Origin: Hsuehochloa calcarea
Lineage: Eukaryota; Streptophyta; Magnoliopsida; Poales; Poaceae
NCBI GenBank assembly: GCA_036346395.1
Contig: CM070599.1
Location: 18,715,232-18,779,231, forward strand
Length of the DNA stretch: 64,000 nucleotides
Reading direction: 5' to 3'
In this document: positions 34,165-45,782 of the stretch, piece after piece
How the letters are laid out: each line of letters starts with the position of its first letter
Position numbering within the stretch: position 1 is the stretch's first letter
Notes under the pieces: model-generated
What the model saw: the letters and a program-made list of their open reading frames with translations, nothing else
Told to the model about the DNA's origin: nothing
The model's database searches: none
Position numbers and translations under genes: made by a program

Positions 34165-35922
34165 TGTGAATATCATGGGGATATACTCCAGATCTTAGGA
34201 TGATGTGACAATTGGTAATAGCGTTAACGGTTTATCGTTTCGCGTGTTTTTCGCTACGATTCTGATCTTTGTTAAGCCTTAGGTCTTACCGGCGAGGCGT
34301 GATCGATCGGTCCAAGATCGGTCCAACCGGCCATAGCGGTGGTCGGACCGGCCAACTTCAGAAGTGAGGGATTGAGCTGGGATAAAAATAGAGGGTGTAG
34401 GCAAGAGAGGAGATTCTATTACACCTGGTCCCATAATTTTTGGAGTCTCTAGTCAAAAGTTCTATTGGTTTGAAAATTCCAGTAGGTTTCAGTTTTCCAG
34501 AGAGAAAATTCGGCTAAGTCTTTACTGGCGGTCTGACCGGCCTATAGGTGGCGGTCAGACCGGCCTATAGGTGGCGGTCAGACCGGACAAGGTGGGTGGT
34601 TAGACCGGCCCTGGGGGCGCTCTGACCGGTCTCCACTTGGATCGTCGGCCGTTGTGGCTGCGATATTCGGTTGTTAGGTCAAAGTCATGAGTTTCAGGGC
34701 ATATATGTTGCATGATGCATGTTTTGACTAACATGGGTCTAGTTGTGAAGAACTTGTTCCCAAATTCGGTTTACATGTCTATTGTTGTGTATGGCGAGGA
34801 TGATTGGGACTAGACTTGGAGAGCTGAGGTCCAGAACGATCGACGATACCGGGTGAGGTCAATGAACTTAAGCGTGGTGCAAGATGGACAAGGGTGACCT
34901 ATTAGCTAATCCGAGGCGCAAGATGGCGCAAGGTGTAGCTAGTTAGGTCAAGAGGAGATAAAGACGGCGTATTAAAATACGTGCGTATATGTCCCGTTCG
35001 TTTTGGTCCTTAACAGGAGCCCAATTGAGTCAAACTTCTAGAAGGTCTAAGCCTCCACTATAAATAGGGGAGGGATGTGGCTGCACCTCCGCTTCGTCTC
35101 TTTTGCTATTTTTGTAAACCCTAATTTTCTTAAGGAGAGCTTTTGTGGAGGCTAGGGTTCTTGATAGTTTGATGTGATTTTTGTGCTCTTGGATTGAGCA
35201 TTTTCCTCCATTGATGGAGAGGCTGTAAGCCCATACCATATCAATCAATCAAAGGAATGTTTGATCATGTCTTGTCTCAATGCGTTCTTTCTCTATATTT
35301 GATGATTTTGAGTCTTTCTTTGATCCGTGAGTTTTTGACTGAATTCTTCACGTGATCTAGCTTACTGTGACGTGTGGGAACCTATCTAAGATCATCAATC
35401 ACCCACGAGCAAGTTTTTGGATCAAGTTTTCGTTTTGACCCGGTTTTGAACCCTTCTTCAATCAAATGGAAAAGGATCGTTATTCTTCCTAGAATTATCA
35501 TAATCTTCGATTGGAATAGGTTCCTGATATTATTGAGAAGGTGTGTTCCAAGTTTCATCAAGTTTGGAGTTGTAGATCAAAAGTTTCATCTATTTGCAAC
35601 TTCGTCATCGGGCTGTTTTGATCTGTTCTGGAGGCCAGCGGTCAGACCACCCAAGGCCACCGGTCAGACCGCTAGGCAATCGGACATAGCGCCATTGAGC
35701 CAGCGGTCCGACCGGCAGTGCATTGAATTGCTTTAGTCCTTGTTGATTTTGTCGTATTGCTTACGGGTTTAAATTGGTTTCAATATTAGTCTTCCGCTGT
35801 ACTGATATACTGATCTTCATATCTTCCATAGCTACTAGAGTAAAATATTATTGAATCAATTATTTGAGAAAAAGTGAGAGTGCTCCTATTCACCCCCCTC
35901 TAGTCGCCTTTTTGGTCCAACA
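34165..35922 (+). mobile_element. Copia-type solo LTR (SIRE/Maximus-like), plus strand
   Basis: It opens TGTGAATATC at 34165 and ends GGTCCAACA at 35922, flanked by AATAA and AATAC. Its layout copies the LTR at 47726: a palindromic array near the start, TATA-like CTATAAATAG at 35058-35067, a mid T-rich region, a second small array near the end, and a CATTCACCCCC-like stretch just before the terminus. Length is 1758 bp. No internal region is present. Confidence 0.7.
34300..34640. repeat. Palindromic array of CGGTCAGACCG units
   Basis: The array has about eight copies of GGTCNGACCGGCC-type words, including an exact 23-bp tandem duplication (34538-34560 and 34561-34583). The core is self-complementary. 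Related copies recur at 35630-35720. Confidence 0.8.
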
Positions 35923-37289
35923 AATACACTATTCACTGGGGCCCGCTGGTCATCGATTGTGGCTAAGCGGAATTGCTTGAAGAAAAGTAATAAAGTATTA
36001 AAGAAATTTGAAATACATTTATCTATACACTGAAAAATATGATTAACTTCAAAAATACATAACTAATTCATCTTAACTCAAAATTGGATGAAACTAGTGC
36101 TAGTAAATTTTATTTTTAATGAACTTCATTTATAATAATATCCTATATTTATCTATGTAACCCTTTTTCTCCCCACCACTCTACCAATTTTGGCCAAAAT
36201 GTTAAATTGAATAAATTGCATTTTCGGGACATTGAAATTCAAATGGCTATAACACTCACATACTAAATGCAATTGGAATAATTATTTCACCTAAATTCAA
36301 ATTAAATCACAAACTAGCTACTGTATAAAAATCATGCATTTTTGAGCATTTTGATTTTTGTGGTATTTCTCGATGTTTATCGGTATTTTTATTCTATAGA
36401 GCCCGAAGCATTGAACGTAGATTCTTGCGGCACCGAGAGTGAGCAACTAAGCTTCCAACAAGGGAAGCATCATTTGAACTTTTTTTTGCATAATATTGAT
36501 CCCAGTTTTAATACACTAGTGTTTGAAATGCAATGATATTGCTTGCATGCTATTTTTGGTATATCATTATGTTGTGAGTAGTTAGCTATGTCCTACACTT
36601 GCTGGTTATCCATGATTATTCCCTTATAATTATGCTTAAGATAGATGCTTGTGATGATGTGAAGATTATGTGTTGGATGCTTAGCCATTGCAGGTCTAGA
36701 TAACGCGATAGATCAATGGACGGGATTAGCTCATTAATTGTGGGGGACACATGAAAAATATTATTATTTTATTTAATTTGTCCAGATTGTTATATCTAGT
36801 TTTTAAGTTGAAAACTTGTTATTGTTAAATGGTTTTGGGTCTGGACAAGTGGTTGTAGTGTGGGTGCTGTTATGCACGAGACTCAGGTTTGTGGTTGTCT
36901 TGTCCAGACTATTAAGGGCTGAGCCATGGACTTACACTCCAAGTACTGATCGTGCTATCACACACGGGATATGGGTACCATACGGTTAAGTAAGGGGGGG
37001 TTTTATTGTGTTAAATTCCATGGTGGTGTGAGGACATTTGTGTTCGATCATTTGTTCAGAGGAGCCGAGTAATTTTCTATAGTGTGCATTGGAGCACCAA
37101 TTTCAATTATTTACATTACATCGGTATTATTCAAATGCAACTTGTGAGCCCACTTAGCAGGCGCTATCTGTAGCTTGTACTGAGTATGGGAACAACTCAT
37201 GGGGGGGACTTAGCACAATAGGGCTTTCTTGCTAACAATGATCGTATCTCGATTCTCACCGGCCGGGTCGTGTGGGTAAGGTACTACAC

Positions 37290-37336
37290 CTCTACAGAGA
37301 AAATATATTTGAATAGATGTGTCCACGGTTATGGAC
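37290..37336 (+). promoter_or_regulatory. Triple-palindrome LTR module, copy 5
   Basis: CTCTACAGAG, a degraded middle element and an intact GTCCACGGTTATGGAC (37321-37336). Confidence 0.55.
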
Positions 37337-38266
37337 AACACTTGGTTTAAGTATGCTTCATCGTTAGACTTGAAAATTAAAAGTTGACATGGTTATAACC
37401 GGTTACGACATGAATGGGACGTTCGTGCACTTTATTTTATCAAAGTGGACAGCCACTTTAGTTTATCAAAGTGGATATTGATTGATCTTTACTGTTACAT
37501 ATGTCTTGTGAAATCTTTTATTGAATAAACGATTTACAACTTGGCTCTTGAAAACTAGTTGGTGTAGGAATGTAAGATGTTGTATTTTCTACAAAACTAG
37601 AACCACTAATGCTATCCTTTGATTGCCCAATATGCATAACTAATTTTGTTTGTCTAAGACTTGCGAGTACCTTTGTACTCAGCTAGTTTGTCTACTGGTT
37701 TTCAGGTGACGACGATTTCGAGCCCAATGAGCTCGTTAGTGCGATTTAGGCGACACTAATGAGTAGTGCTGTTATTTATCCCCATTTGGTTGCTAGTGGT
37801 TATGGGGCACACCATACTGGACTGTTGGTTTATTTAACTTGCTTCCACTGCTACATTATATTCTTATTTGAATTTGGTTGGTCGGCCACTTGTAATAGTT
37901 GTAAACTTGCCTATTATTGATGTATGTCTTTTGAACTGTCAATGTATGAATGTTGTATGGATGTGATCAATGTTGAAGGTGAGTTTGGGGCATGTTGGTC
38001 ACTGATCTTGGGAGCCAACATGGTCTCATCCTCACTGTTATTGAATTCCCTTTTAACCCGTGTAAGTGTGTGCTTAAATCGATGGAGAACCGTTCATCAT
38101 GTAGTGCTCGCAGAGGAGCAGTGCGCATGATCACCAGGGCTCTAGTTTCGGTTGGGCTTTCCACTTAGCTGGAGTTAACGTGGAATTCATTTACTTGAGG
38201 CCCAGAGTTACTTCCTTAAGATCGAGGTTGCCTCGTTCTTACGGGATTAAACCGTGGGTCCTCACA

Positions 38267-38392
38267 TGCCTATTGCACTACTTCGCTGTCGCCGGAGAGC
38301 AGCCGTTCGTCAGTTACCCTTGGGCCCAGAGCCTCACCATCACTGAGGTGACGTGGCCGCCACGTGTTCACCATGTGTACGCCACATCAGCA
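38267..38392 (+). repeat. Repeat R, copy 2, right part
   Basis: This continues copy 2 after the solo LTR and matches 29886-30015. It ends at a junction with the truncated copia LTR near 38393. Confidence 0.65.
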
Positions 38393-39687
38393 CCAACCGG
38401 CAGTGTGATTAAGGAAGGCGTGGCTGTTAGGGCTTCGGGAGTTCTTTGAAAGATCATCCTAAACCCCATACCACCACCCCCTCTATATATAGGCATTCAT
38501 GATGGGTCACGAACTTGAGGCCCATTAGGAACTCGTGGCCTACAAGAATTCGGATCACCATCCAAATCAAATACTAGCCATTTAAGTGTGCGACCCTATA
38601 GGTTCATGTGTAATCAGTTATGACTTGAAAACTCTTTTTCGACCACTAGTCGTTAGCGGAACCTAGCAGCACATAACGATTCCCAAAAACAAATAGAATA
38701 TATCGGACGAACCTTAATGTAATATGATCTATGACGAGGTCCATATCACTAACGACCAACTCGTATCTCTATACGACCAGTTCATATTTGGTCTCGACCA
38801 ATTTGTAACTCTTTACGACCAAGTTTCGACCACTTAGTGACCATGTTCGACCAGCCTAAGACTAGCTCGTATCGCCATACGACTACTTCGTATCTGATCG
38901 AACTAAAAGACCTTTTCATGTATTCTCCCTTTGCATCACGATATCTGGTTGAACTCCAGGTGAGATGTTGTGTCATCCATGGACTGTTCAATTCTTTCTC
39001 GATCAAGTGTCGGATAACTTCATGTGGTCGACACTTCGACCACTAGTGGCATGCCCATGCACTTTCTTTATCCGATCACAACTAGGGGCCCAGAGACATA
39101 TCTCCTGTTATGTTAGGAGGGGTAAATCCCATATCTGATCAGTCACATCCCTCCGCATGTTTCATAGCATACCCGAAAGCTACCTTTATAACTACCCAGT
39201 TACGAGTAGTATTTGACAACCCCTAAGAGTGCTATTACACATGTAGGAAACCATGCTGATCTCAGGTCTAAGGATTTATACATCATCATTAAGGATTTAT
39301 ACATCAGCATTACTTGAGACCAACTAATGACACATAGAATCATAGCAATCTCAATAGTGTCTCAAGGTGGGTCTATCTAACCCCATGTTCTCTAACATGT
39401 GCTCACGTTACTGATTCGATATCTCTATATCCATGACCGGTGAAACATGGTCATCAATCAATACATGTGCTAGTCGTAGAGTCACTGGTGTTCCGTCCAG
39501 TGACATCCGACTAGGGATACATTTAGAACGACATTATATAAGTTAAAGAGTTTCACCAACAAGTCACATACTCATTGATCTATAGAATTGATGATTCATT
39601 CAAGGAACATGATAACATATTATCCAATATTATGAACATACCAAAATATAATCATCTTATGATTGCCTCTAGGCCATATTTCCAACA
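38393..39687 (-). repeat. 3' LTR of the truncated copia element (incomplete)
   Basis: It opens TGTTGGAAATATGG at 39687 on the minus strand and matches the solo LTR at 13943-15587 over its length, including the TACGACCAG array (38740-38900). A TATA-like sequence lies near 38481-38491. Confidence 0.85.
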
Positions 39688-39705
39688 GTCTCCCGCCTGC
39701 ACTAG
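39688..39705 (-). other. Polypurine tract
   Basis: On the minus strand, a GCAGGCGGGAGAC stretch directly precedes the 3' LTR. Confidence 0.7.
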
Positions 39706-39715
39706 AGTCAATCAT

Positions 39716-41672
39716 TTAAGTATCTATACCGATAGCTCTTGTGTGCGCCTCATGCTTTGGTTGTGTGAGAGGCTTTGTCAACGGATCTGTAACATTTAAA
39801 TCCGGATGAACTTTACATATATTAACATCTCTATCCACCAATTCGCGAATGAGATGACAATACATGGGTATATGCTTGGACTTCTTATGGGATCTAAGCT
39901 CCTTAGCCCGCGCAATGGCTCCATTATTGTCACAATATAGATCCATTGGGCTCGAGGCACTCAGAACCACACCCAACTCAGCAATGAAATTCCTTATCCA
40001 AATAATTTCTTTCGCAGCTTTAGATGCTGCAATGTACTCGGCCTCCGTCGTAGAATCAGCAACCGTCTCTTGCTTGGAACTTTTCCAGCTCACTGCTGCT
40101 CCATTCAAAATGAATACAAAACCAGATTGCGAGCTATAATCATCTTTGTTGGTTTGGAAGCTTGCATCGGTGTAACCATTTATAACGAGCTCTTCATCAC
40201 TGCCATAAACTAGGAACGCATCCTTAGTTCTTCACAAGTACTTAAGAATATTTTTCACAGATATCCAGTGACCTTCACCAGGATCAGCTTGGTATCTGCT
40301 TGTAACGCTTAGAGCATATGATACATCTGGTCAAGTACAAATCATGGCATACATAATAGATCCAATAGCCGAAGTATATGGAATACCATTCATACGGTCT
40401 CGCGCATCAGTTGTCGAAGGACACTGACTCTTGCTAAGACTTATACCATGTGACATAGGCAAGAACCCTTTCTTGGCATCCCGCATGTTGAACCGAATCA
40501 ACACCTTGTCAATATAACTACTTTGGCTTAATCCAATTAGCCTTCTTGATCTATCTCTATAGATCTTTATCCCTAAGATATATACTGCCTCTCCTAGGTC
40601 CTTCATAGAAAAACTATTTTTCAATGATGCCTTAACGGATTCCAGCATAGGAATGTTATTCCCAATCAATAATATGTCATCCATATATAAGATTAGGATT
40701 ACAAGTGCGCTCCCACTAACCTTCATGTAAACACAAGGTTCTTCTTTGTTTTTGACGAAACCAAACCGTTTGATTTCCTCATCAAAACGTAAATTCCAAC
40801 TCCGAGATACTTGCTTCAACCCATAAATGGATTTCTAAATTTTGCACACTTTACTAGCATTCTTTGGATCAACAAAACCTTCAGGTTGTGTCATGTACAC
40901 ATCCTCACTTAGGTTTCCATTAAGGAAAACCGTTTTGACATCCATCTGCCATATCTCATAGTCCAAATATGCAGCAATAGCTAGAATGATTCGTATAGAT
41001 TTAAGCATCGCTACTGATGAGAAAGTCTCATCGTAGTTAACTCCTTGAACTTATCGAAATCCTTTTGCGATTAGTCGAGCTTTATGAATGTGAACATTTC
41101 CATCGATGTCAATCTTTTTCTTATATATCCATTTGCACTCAATGGTTTTAACACCATCAAGTGGATCGACAGGTTCCAAACCTGATTGTCACTCATGGCG
41201 GACTTCATGGCTCCAAGCCATTTCTCAAAGTCTGGGTCCATCATCGTGTCTTCATAAGTCTTAGGCTCATCATTATTCAACAATAATACGTCATGCCCAT
41301 ACCTTATAGGCAATTGATGTGGCCTTTTAGATCTACGTGGGGCTGATGCCTCATCTACAGGTTCAACAATATTTTGTTCGTCCTGTAGAGGTTCAGTAGG
41401 AGTTAAAACACTTTCAGATGCTTCCCGAATTTCTTCGAGTTGCACCTTTCTCCTACTGACTCCTTTTGAAAGAAATTCTTTCTCCAAAAAGACACCATTT
41501 CCAACAGCAAAAATTTTGCCCTCCTCTCGATTGTAGAAATAATATCCTTTGGTTTCCCTAGGATATCCTATAAAGAAGCATTTATCTGAGTTGGGTGTGA
41601 GTTTGTTAGACGTCAAACATTTAACATAGACGTCACATCCCCAAATCTTTAGAAAAGACAAACTCAACGAGG
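39716..41672 (-). pseudogene. Copia pol remnant: integrase C-terminus, reverse transcriptase, RNase H
   Basis: Three open stretches lie in order on the minus strand. The first, 41670-41071, has an integrase C-terminal segment (KIWGCDVYVK, FFIGYP) and a linker with SKRPHQLP. The second, 40819-40331, is reverse transcriptase with Tyr-Met-Asp-Asp at 40676-40687 and SMKDLGEA. The third, 40108-39716, is RNase H with STTEAEYIAA and YCDNNGAI. Frames are broken between them, near 40830-41060 and 40110-40330, though homology continues. The YMDD form and these motifs fit the Angela/BARE group. It is non-functional, because the N-terminal two thirds of the polyprotein is gone. Confidence 0.9.
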
Positions 41673-42253
41673 GGCCTAGAGACATCTCTCCTGTTATGTT
41701 AGGAGGGGCAAATCCCATATTCGACCAGTCACATCCCTCTGCATGTTCAATAGCATACCCGAAAGCTACCTTTATAACTACCTAGTTACGAGTAGCGTTT
41801 GGCAACCCCTAATAGTGCTATTACACATTTAGGAAACCATGTCGATCTCAGGTCTAATGATTTATACATCATGAGTACTTGAGACCAACTAATGACACAT
41901 AGAATCATAGCAATCTCAATAGTGTCTCAAGGTGGGTCTATCTAACCACATGTTCTCTAACATGTGCTCACGTTATTGATTCGATATCCCTATATCCATG
42001 ACCGGTGAAACATGGTCATCAATCAATATATGTGCTAGTCGTAGAGTCACTGGTGTTCCGTCCAGTGACATCCGACTAGGGATACATTTAGAACGACATC
42101 ATATAAGTTAAAGAGTTTCACCAACAAGTCACATACTCATTGATCTATAGAATTGATGATTCATTCAAGGAACATGATAACATATTATCCAATATTATGA
42201 ACATACCGAAATATAATCATCTTTATGATTGCCTCTAGGGCATATTTCCAACA
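41673..42253 (-). repeat. 5' LTR of the truncated element (first ~580 bp only)
   Basis: It matches 39080-39687 closely, including the duplicated boundary motif, and stops at the junction with pol near 41672. Confidence 0.85.
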
Positions 42254-42254
42254 G

Positions 42255-43495
42255 TCCGCTGGCCACCGGCGCCGCCTCAGCCGTTCTCGTTCTTGCTCCC
42301 GTTGCCCAGTATCGGCAGCCACCGCTCCCGCACCTGCTCACCAAGTCGCTACCATTCCTGCTCCCCAGGCAACAACGCCGCTGGTAGTGGCCGGCTCCCG
42401 ATGGAAGAGTAGGTAGGCTAGTCCAGGGTAGCTAGCAGTGCTTGCTAGGCAGTATTTTGGTTTGCAAGCACTCTTTTTCTGTTTTCCCCCTATTGTAGAC
42501 GTTGTGTTTGTAGTCGGTGTCATGGCTTAGCATAGCCTATATGCTATATTTTATAAGTCATGTAAACACTTAATTCCCTGTAATATTAATTGTGTTGTGG
42601 CCATTTAAAGCTTTTGTGTAGCATTGGTTGTTTTTCTCATTTGGTTTATCGTCTTCTGTGTGCCTTAAAGGGCTAGTGAACCCTTATATATCTCCTCTTG
42701 GCCTAACTTAGGTTGTTCTCAGATGGCACCCCGGAGAGTCGCTGCCCCAAGCCGTGGTGCCTTTGCAGCCGGCCGTGGCCGTGGTCAAATTCTAGATCTG
42801 CCTCCCCCACCGCCAGCCAACCCGACCATGGCGCAAATTATGTTCCAACAGACGCAGATCCTTAGGCCTTGCTTGCTAGCCAGCAGACCGGAGTAGCCGG
42901 TCGCTACTCTAAATTGGCAGACTTCCTAATAACAAGACCTCTTACTTTCACATCCGCCACAGAACCCTTGGAGGCAGAGGACTGGCTCAGGGACACCGAA
43001 AAGAAGCTCTGCCTCACTAGATGTTCAAAGGAGGACAAAGTGGACTTCGCCACCCACCAACTAAAGGGAACCACTGCTGCCTGGTGGGAAAATTATCTCA
43101 TTGCTTGCAATGTGAAAGTCTGTGGCCAATGAGAGTCCGTGAGAAGGAGAAAGCAGACACCGAAGGTCAACAAGGCCCTGCCACAGAAGAGATTACTGAA
43201 GCTCAAATAGCAACAGAACAGGAACCATCTTGCACTCAATTCCATGGAGTGAGTTCAAGCAAGCTTTCAGAACTAATATCGTTCTAGCTGGAACGATGAG
43301 GTTGAAGAAGAACGAATTTAGATCCCTCAAGCAAGGGCATATGTCGGTCAATGACTACATAACCAAATTCAAATAGCTCGCCCGCTACGCCCCAAGTGAC
43401 GTCGCCGACAAGGAAGAGAAGATTGACCGGTTTGTTGAACAGATGCACGAGGATATGAGGGGCCAACTTATCCTCCACGACTTCCCCAGCTTCCA
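42255..43495 (+). mobile_element. Plus-strand Ty3/gypsy fragment with leader and gag
   Basis: A 470-bp leader runs into gag. The fragment is cut at 43495 by the minus-strand LTR. No LTR or primer site is seen at its left end. TTCCA (43491-43495) should be the target duplication of the incoming element, whose other end is outside the window. Confidence 0.7.
42723..43495 (+). pseudogene. Broken Ty3/gypsy gag (RIRE3-like)
   Basis: The start is ATG at 42723, with an Arg/Gly/Ala-rich N-terminus followed by a proline stretch. The frame breaks near 42890. A second frame (42869-43132) holds the retrotransposon gag core with EAEDWLRD and AAWWENY. Downstream frames keep LKKNEFRSLKQG and RFVEQMHEDMRGQL. 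About 130 bp of unrelated sequence (roughly 43130-43240) interrupts the core. Truncated at 43495 before any zinc knuckle. Confidence 0.8.
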
Positions 43496-44153
43496 TGTCG
43501 GGACCCAAATATGCAAATCTGGACCCTCTGTGTATACTGCACTAGTCCAGGATCACGCTAGTGCACACAGTGGCAACATCGATGAAATATCAATTCCATA
43601 TACAAAGATGACTAATAAATAGACAAATAACAATAATTATCAGAGTAAAGACCTTAAGGTCAAAGCTTGCAATTAATGTCTCAGAAGACAAATAGCTCAA
43701 TAAAGCTGCAGCGGAACGTAACGGAATAACTTCAGTGAAGCCCATCCATATGCCCACGAGCAATCATTTGGGGTAGCGACCTAGTTCTCCACGATCCTTG
43801 AGGTAGACCTTGTGGACTGACGATTCTTCCACTTCTGTTGATTGTTTATAACAAGTATGAGTACACACCGTACTCGTAAGTCATACCACAGAATGCAATT
43901 TATAGATGATGGCTTATTCCAAAGGAATGGCTTCTGTGGTTATTTTGCAAAAATGCAACATTTGCAATTGAATACAAATAATAGATTGAAAGCATAATTC
44001 AAAACAAATAGGCAATAATAAGTTAACAATTGATTTCACAAAGGACACACAGTCTAATCAAGTTATTCACACAGCTGCACAAGTTATCTCATACAGCTGA
44101 CCCTTTCCAATTGTTTTATGAAACTCTACCCCTCGTGTGAAATTCCCGAGCAT

Positions 44154-44207
44154 GTCCATATCCGAGGACGCGGCTATTCGAATAGATTGATTAAACACTC
44201 TGCAGAG
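44154..44207 (-). promoter_or_regulatory. Triple-palindrome LTR module, copy 6
   Basis: GTCCATATCCGAGGAC, then perfect CTATTCGAATAG and perfect CTCTGCAGAG (44198-44207). Confidence 0.6.
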
Positions 44208-45666
44208 GTGTACACTTTACCCACACGATACAATCGGTGGGGCCAGATCGACCATAACAAAACCTTTGAGACTTCATCTCAAACAATGACACTCCGATGT
44301 GCTTTCTGTAGTCAATTTGTACACATAGCCCTTGGAGCGACACACACCGTTGGGCGAGGATGCGTGAACGAATCGCGATGTGACATATCACACCTCCAGC
44401 CCATCACACAGTTTAAATACAACCTGAGTTGTCAATGTCAAGACTCCATAACTTACTAAGTCAGGCCCAACCCATACTAGGCATGTGGTCGTACAGTAAG
44501 GCCGAGTTCAATGGCGCACAAAGTTAAGTCCTTAATTGACTAAGGCAAGACTTCCAATTTTAACCCAAATCACAAATTTTATAGCACACAGCTCCACCGT
44601 TCACACAGATCCACCACTTGCCTCAGTCTAAATCTTTTCCCACCCTGTTGATTAAGTGCAACACATGCCATCAACGAGTAACAGCACACAGCACACACAG
44701 TTTCATCACACAGTTTCATAATCACTTAGTCAAGTTTATAATTGCGACTAATATGAAATGATGACTCGTGGCATGGCTAAGCAGTCTAATCGTATCTAAC
44801 CAACCCACGTTGGTGCTACGATAATACCAACTAATAATGAACCAACCTAGGGTGACAAAAGATCATGGCATACAATAAACAAGGTGGATATAACAAATTG
44901 GATTAATAACTATCCCAAAAGCATTTAAATAAATACTTGAAATAGAATGCAATACATTGAAACAAAGTAGTTTGGCGGGTTCAATATGATCAAAGGTATA
45001 ACTTGCCTTGCTATAGCAATGATGGTCTTGTTTATCTTCAATCTTCTACTTCCTTGCTTTTCAGCTCTTTCGGACGATTCCGGGGCTTCAATGTCTAGCG
45101 ATAAAGAAAGCGCAAAACAAACACAATTCAAAAGACAAATCAAATAAACTCCAAATTGAAATTGAATGGTACTGGAAGATAGATATTGAATTTAGATGAA
45201 TGTAGGAATTTGAATGGGTTCAAGCGAATTCGAATGAATAAGATATGGTTTTGGAATGATGAAAATAAAAAGAGAGACAAGGCGACAAGTGGAATATTAT
45301 CGAATATCCCATTAGAAAATATTAGAGAATGATTGAGTGTATGACATGTGGGACCGACTGATATTAATGGATTTCTAGAATTAAAAATAATTCCAAAAAT
45401 AAGGTAGACAGAACGACATGTGGAACCAATAAGATAAAAGGATTTTCAAGAATTAAATTAATTCTCGAAAATAAGATTAGGGTTGACATGTGGGCCACTG
45501 GTCTATGGACCAGGTCCACGGAGATACGCTAGTCCACGGTGGACCAAGCTCATGGAGGAGGGTTGACCAAAGGTTGACTGACATGCAGGACCCGCACGTA
45601 AGTGAGATAAATAATTATAAATTTTATTAGGTGGACGACATGTGGGGTCAACAAGGAAGTGAGAGG

Positions 45667-45782
45667 AGATATATATTTATGTATACATACGTACGTACAT
45701 ACACACACACACACATATATATATATACACACATACATATATATATACACACACACGCGCACGTGTATACATACATATACAT
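45667..45782. repeat. Compound CA/TA/GTAC microsatellite
   Basis: Alternating purine-pyrimidine runs of CA, TA and CGTA over about 115 bp can form left-handed or cruciform DNA. The open frames across it are artefacts of the repeat. Confidence 0.9.

Larger units (their letters stand above)
32182..38266 (+). mobile_element. Ty3/gypsy solo LTR, plus strand, with nested copia-type solo LTR
   Basis: It opens TGTCACATCC at 32182 and ends GGGTCCTCACA at 38266. It is flanked by TACCT (32177-32181) and TGCCT (38267-38271), a duplication with one mismatch. The interrupted repeat R aligns across it with 29640-30050, proving the insertion point. Without the nested LTR it is about 4.3 kb. Its right part (35930-38266) aligns with 11100-13440. 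It has an AT-rich start, a GC-rich leader (32700-33900) and the palindrome module (37290-37336). Confidence 0.85.
38393..42253 (-). mobile_element. Truncated Angela/Houba-type copia element, minus strand
   Basis: Reading on the minus strand, it begins with the first ~580 bp of a 5' LTR (42253 to about 41673). It then joins directly to the end of integrase and continues through reverse transcriptase and RNase H to a polypurine tract and the 3' LTR (39687 leftward). The rest of the 5' LTR, the primer site, gag, protease and most of integrase are deleted. The 3' LTR is cut at 38393 and lacks its last ~380 bp. Confidence 0.85.
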
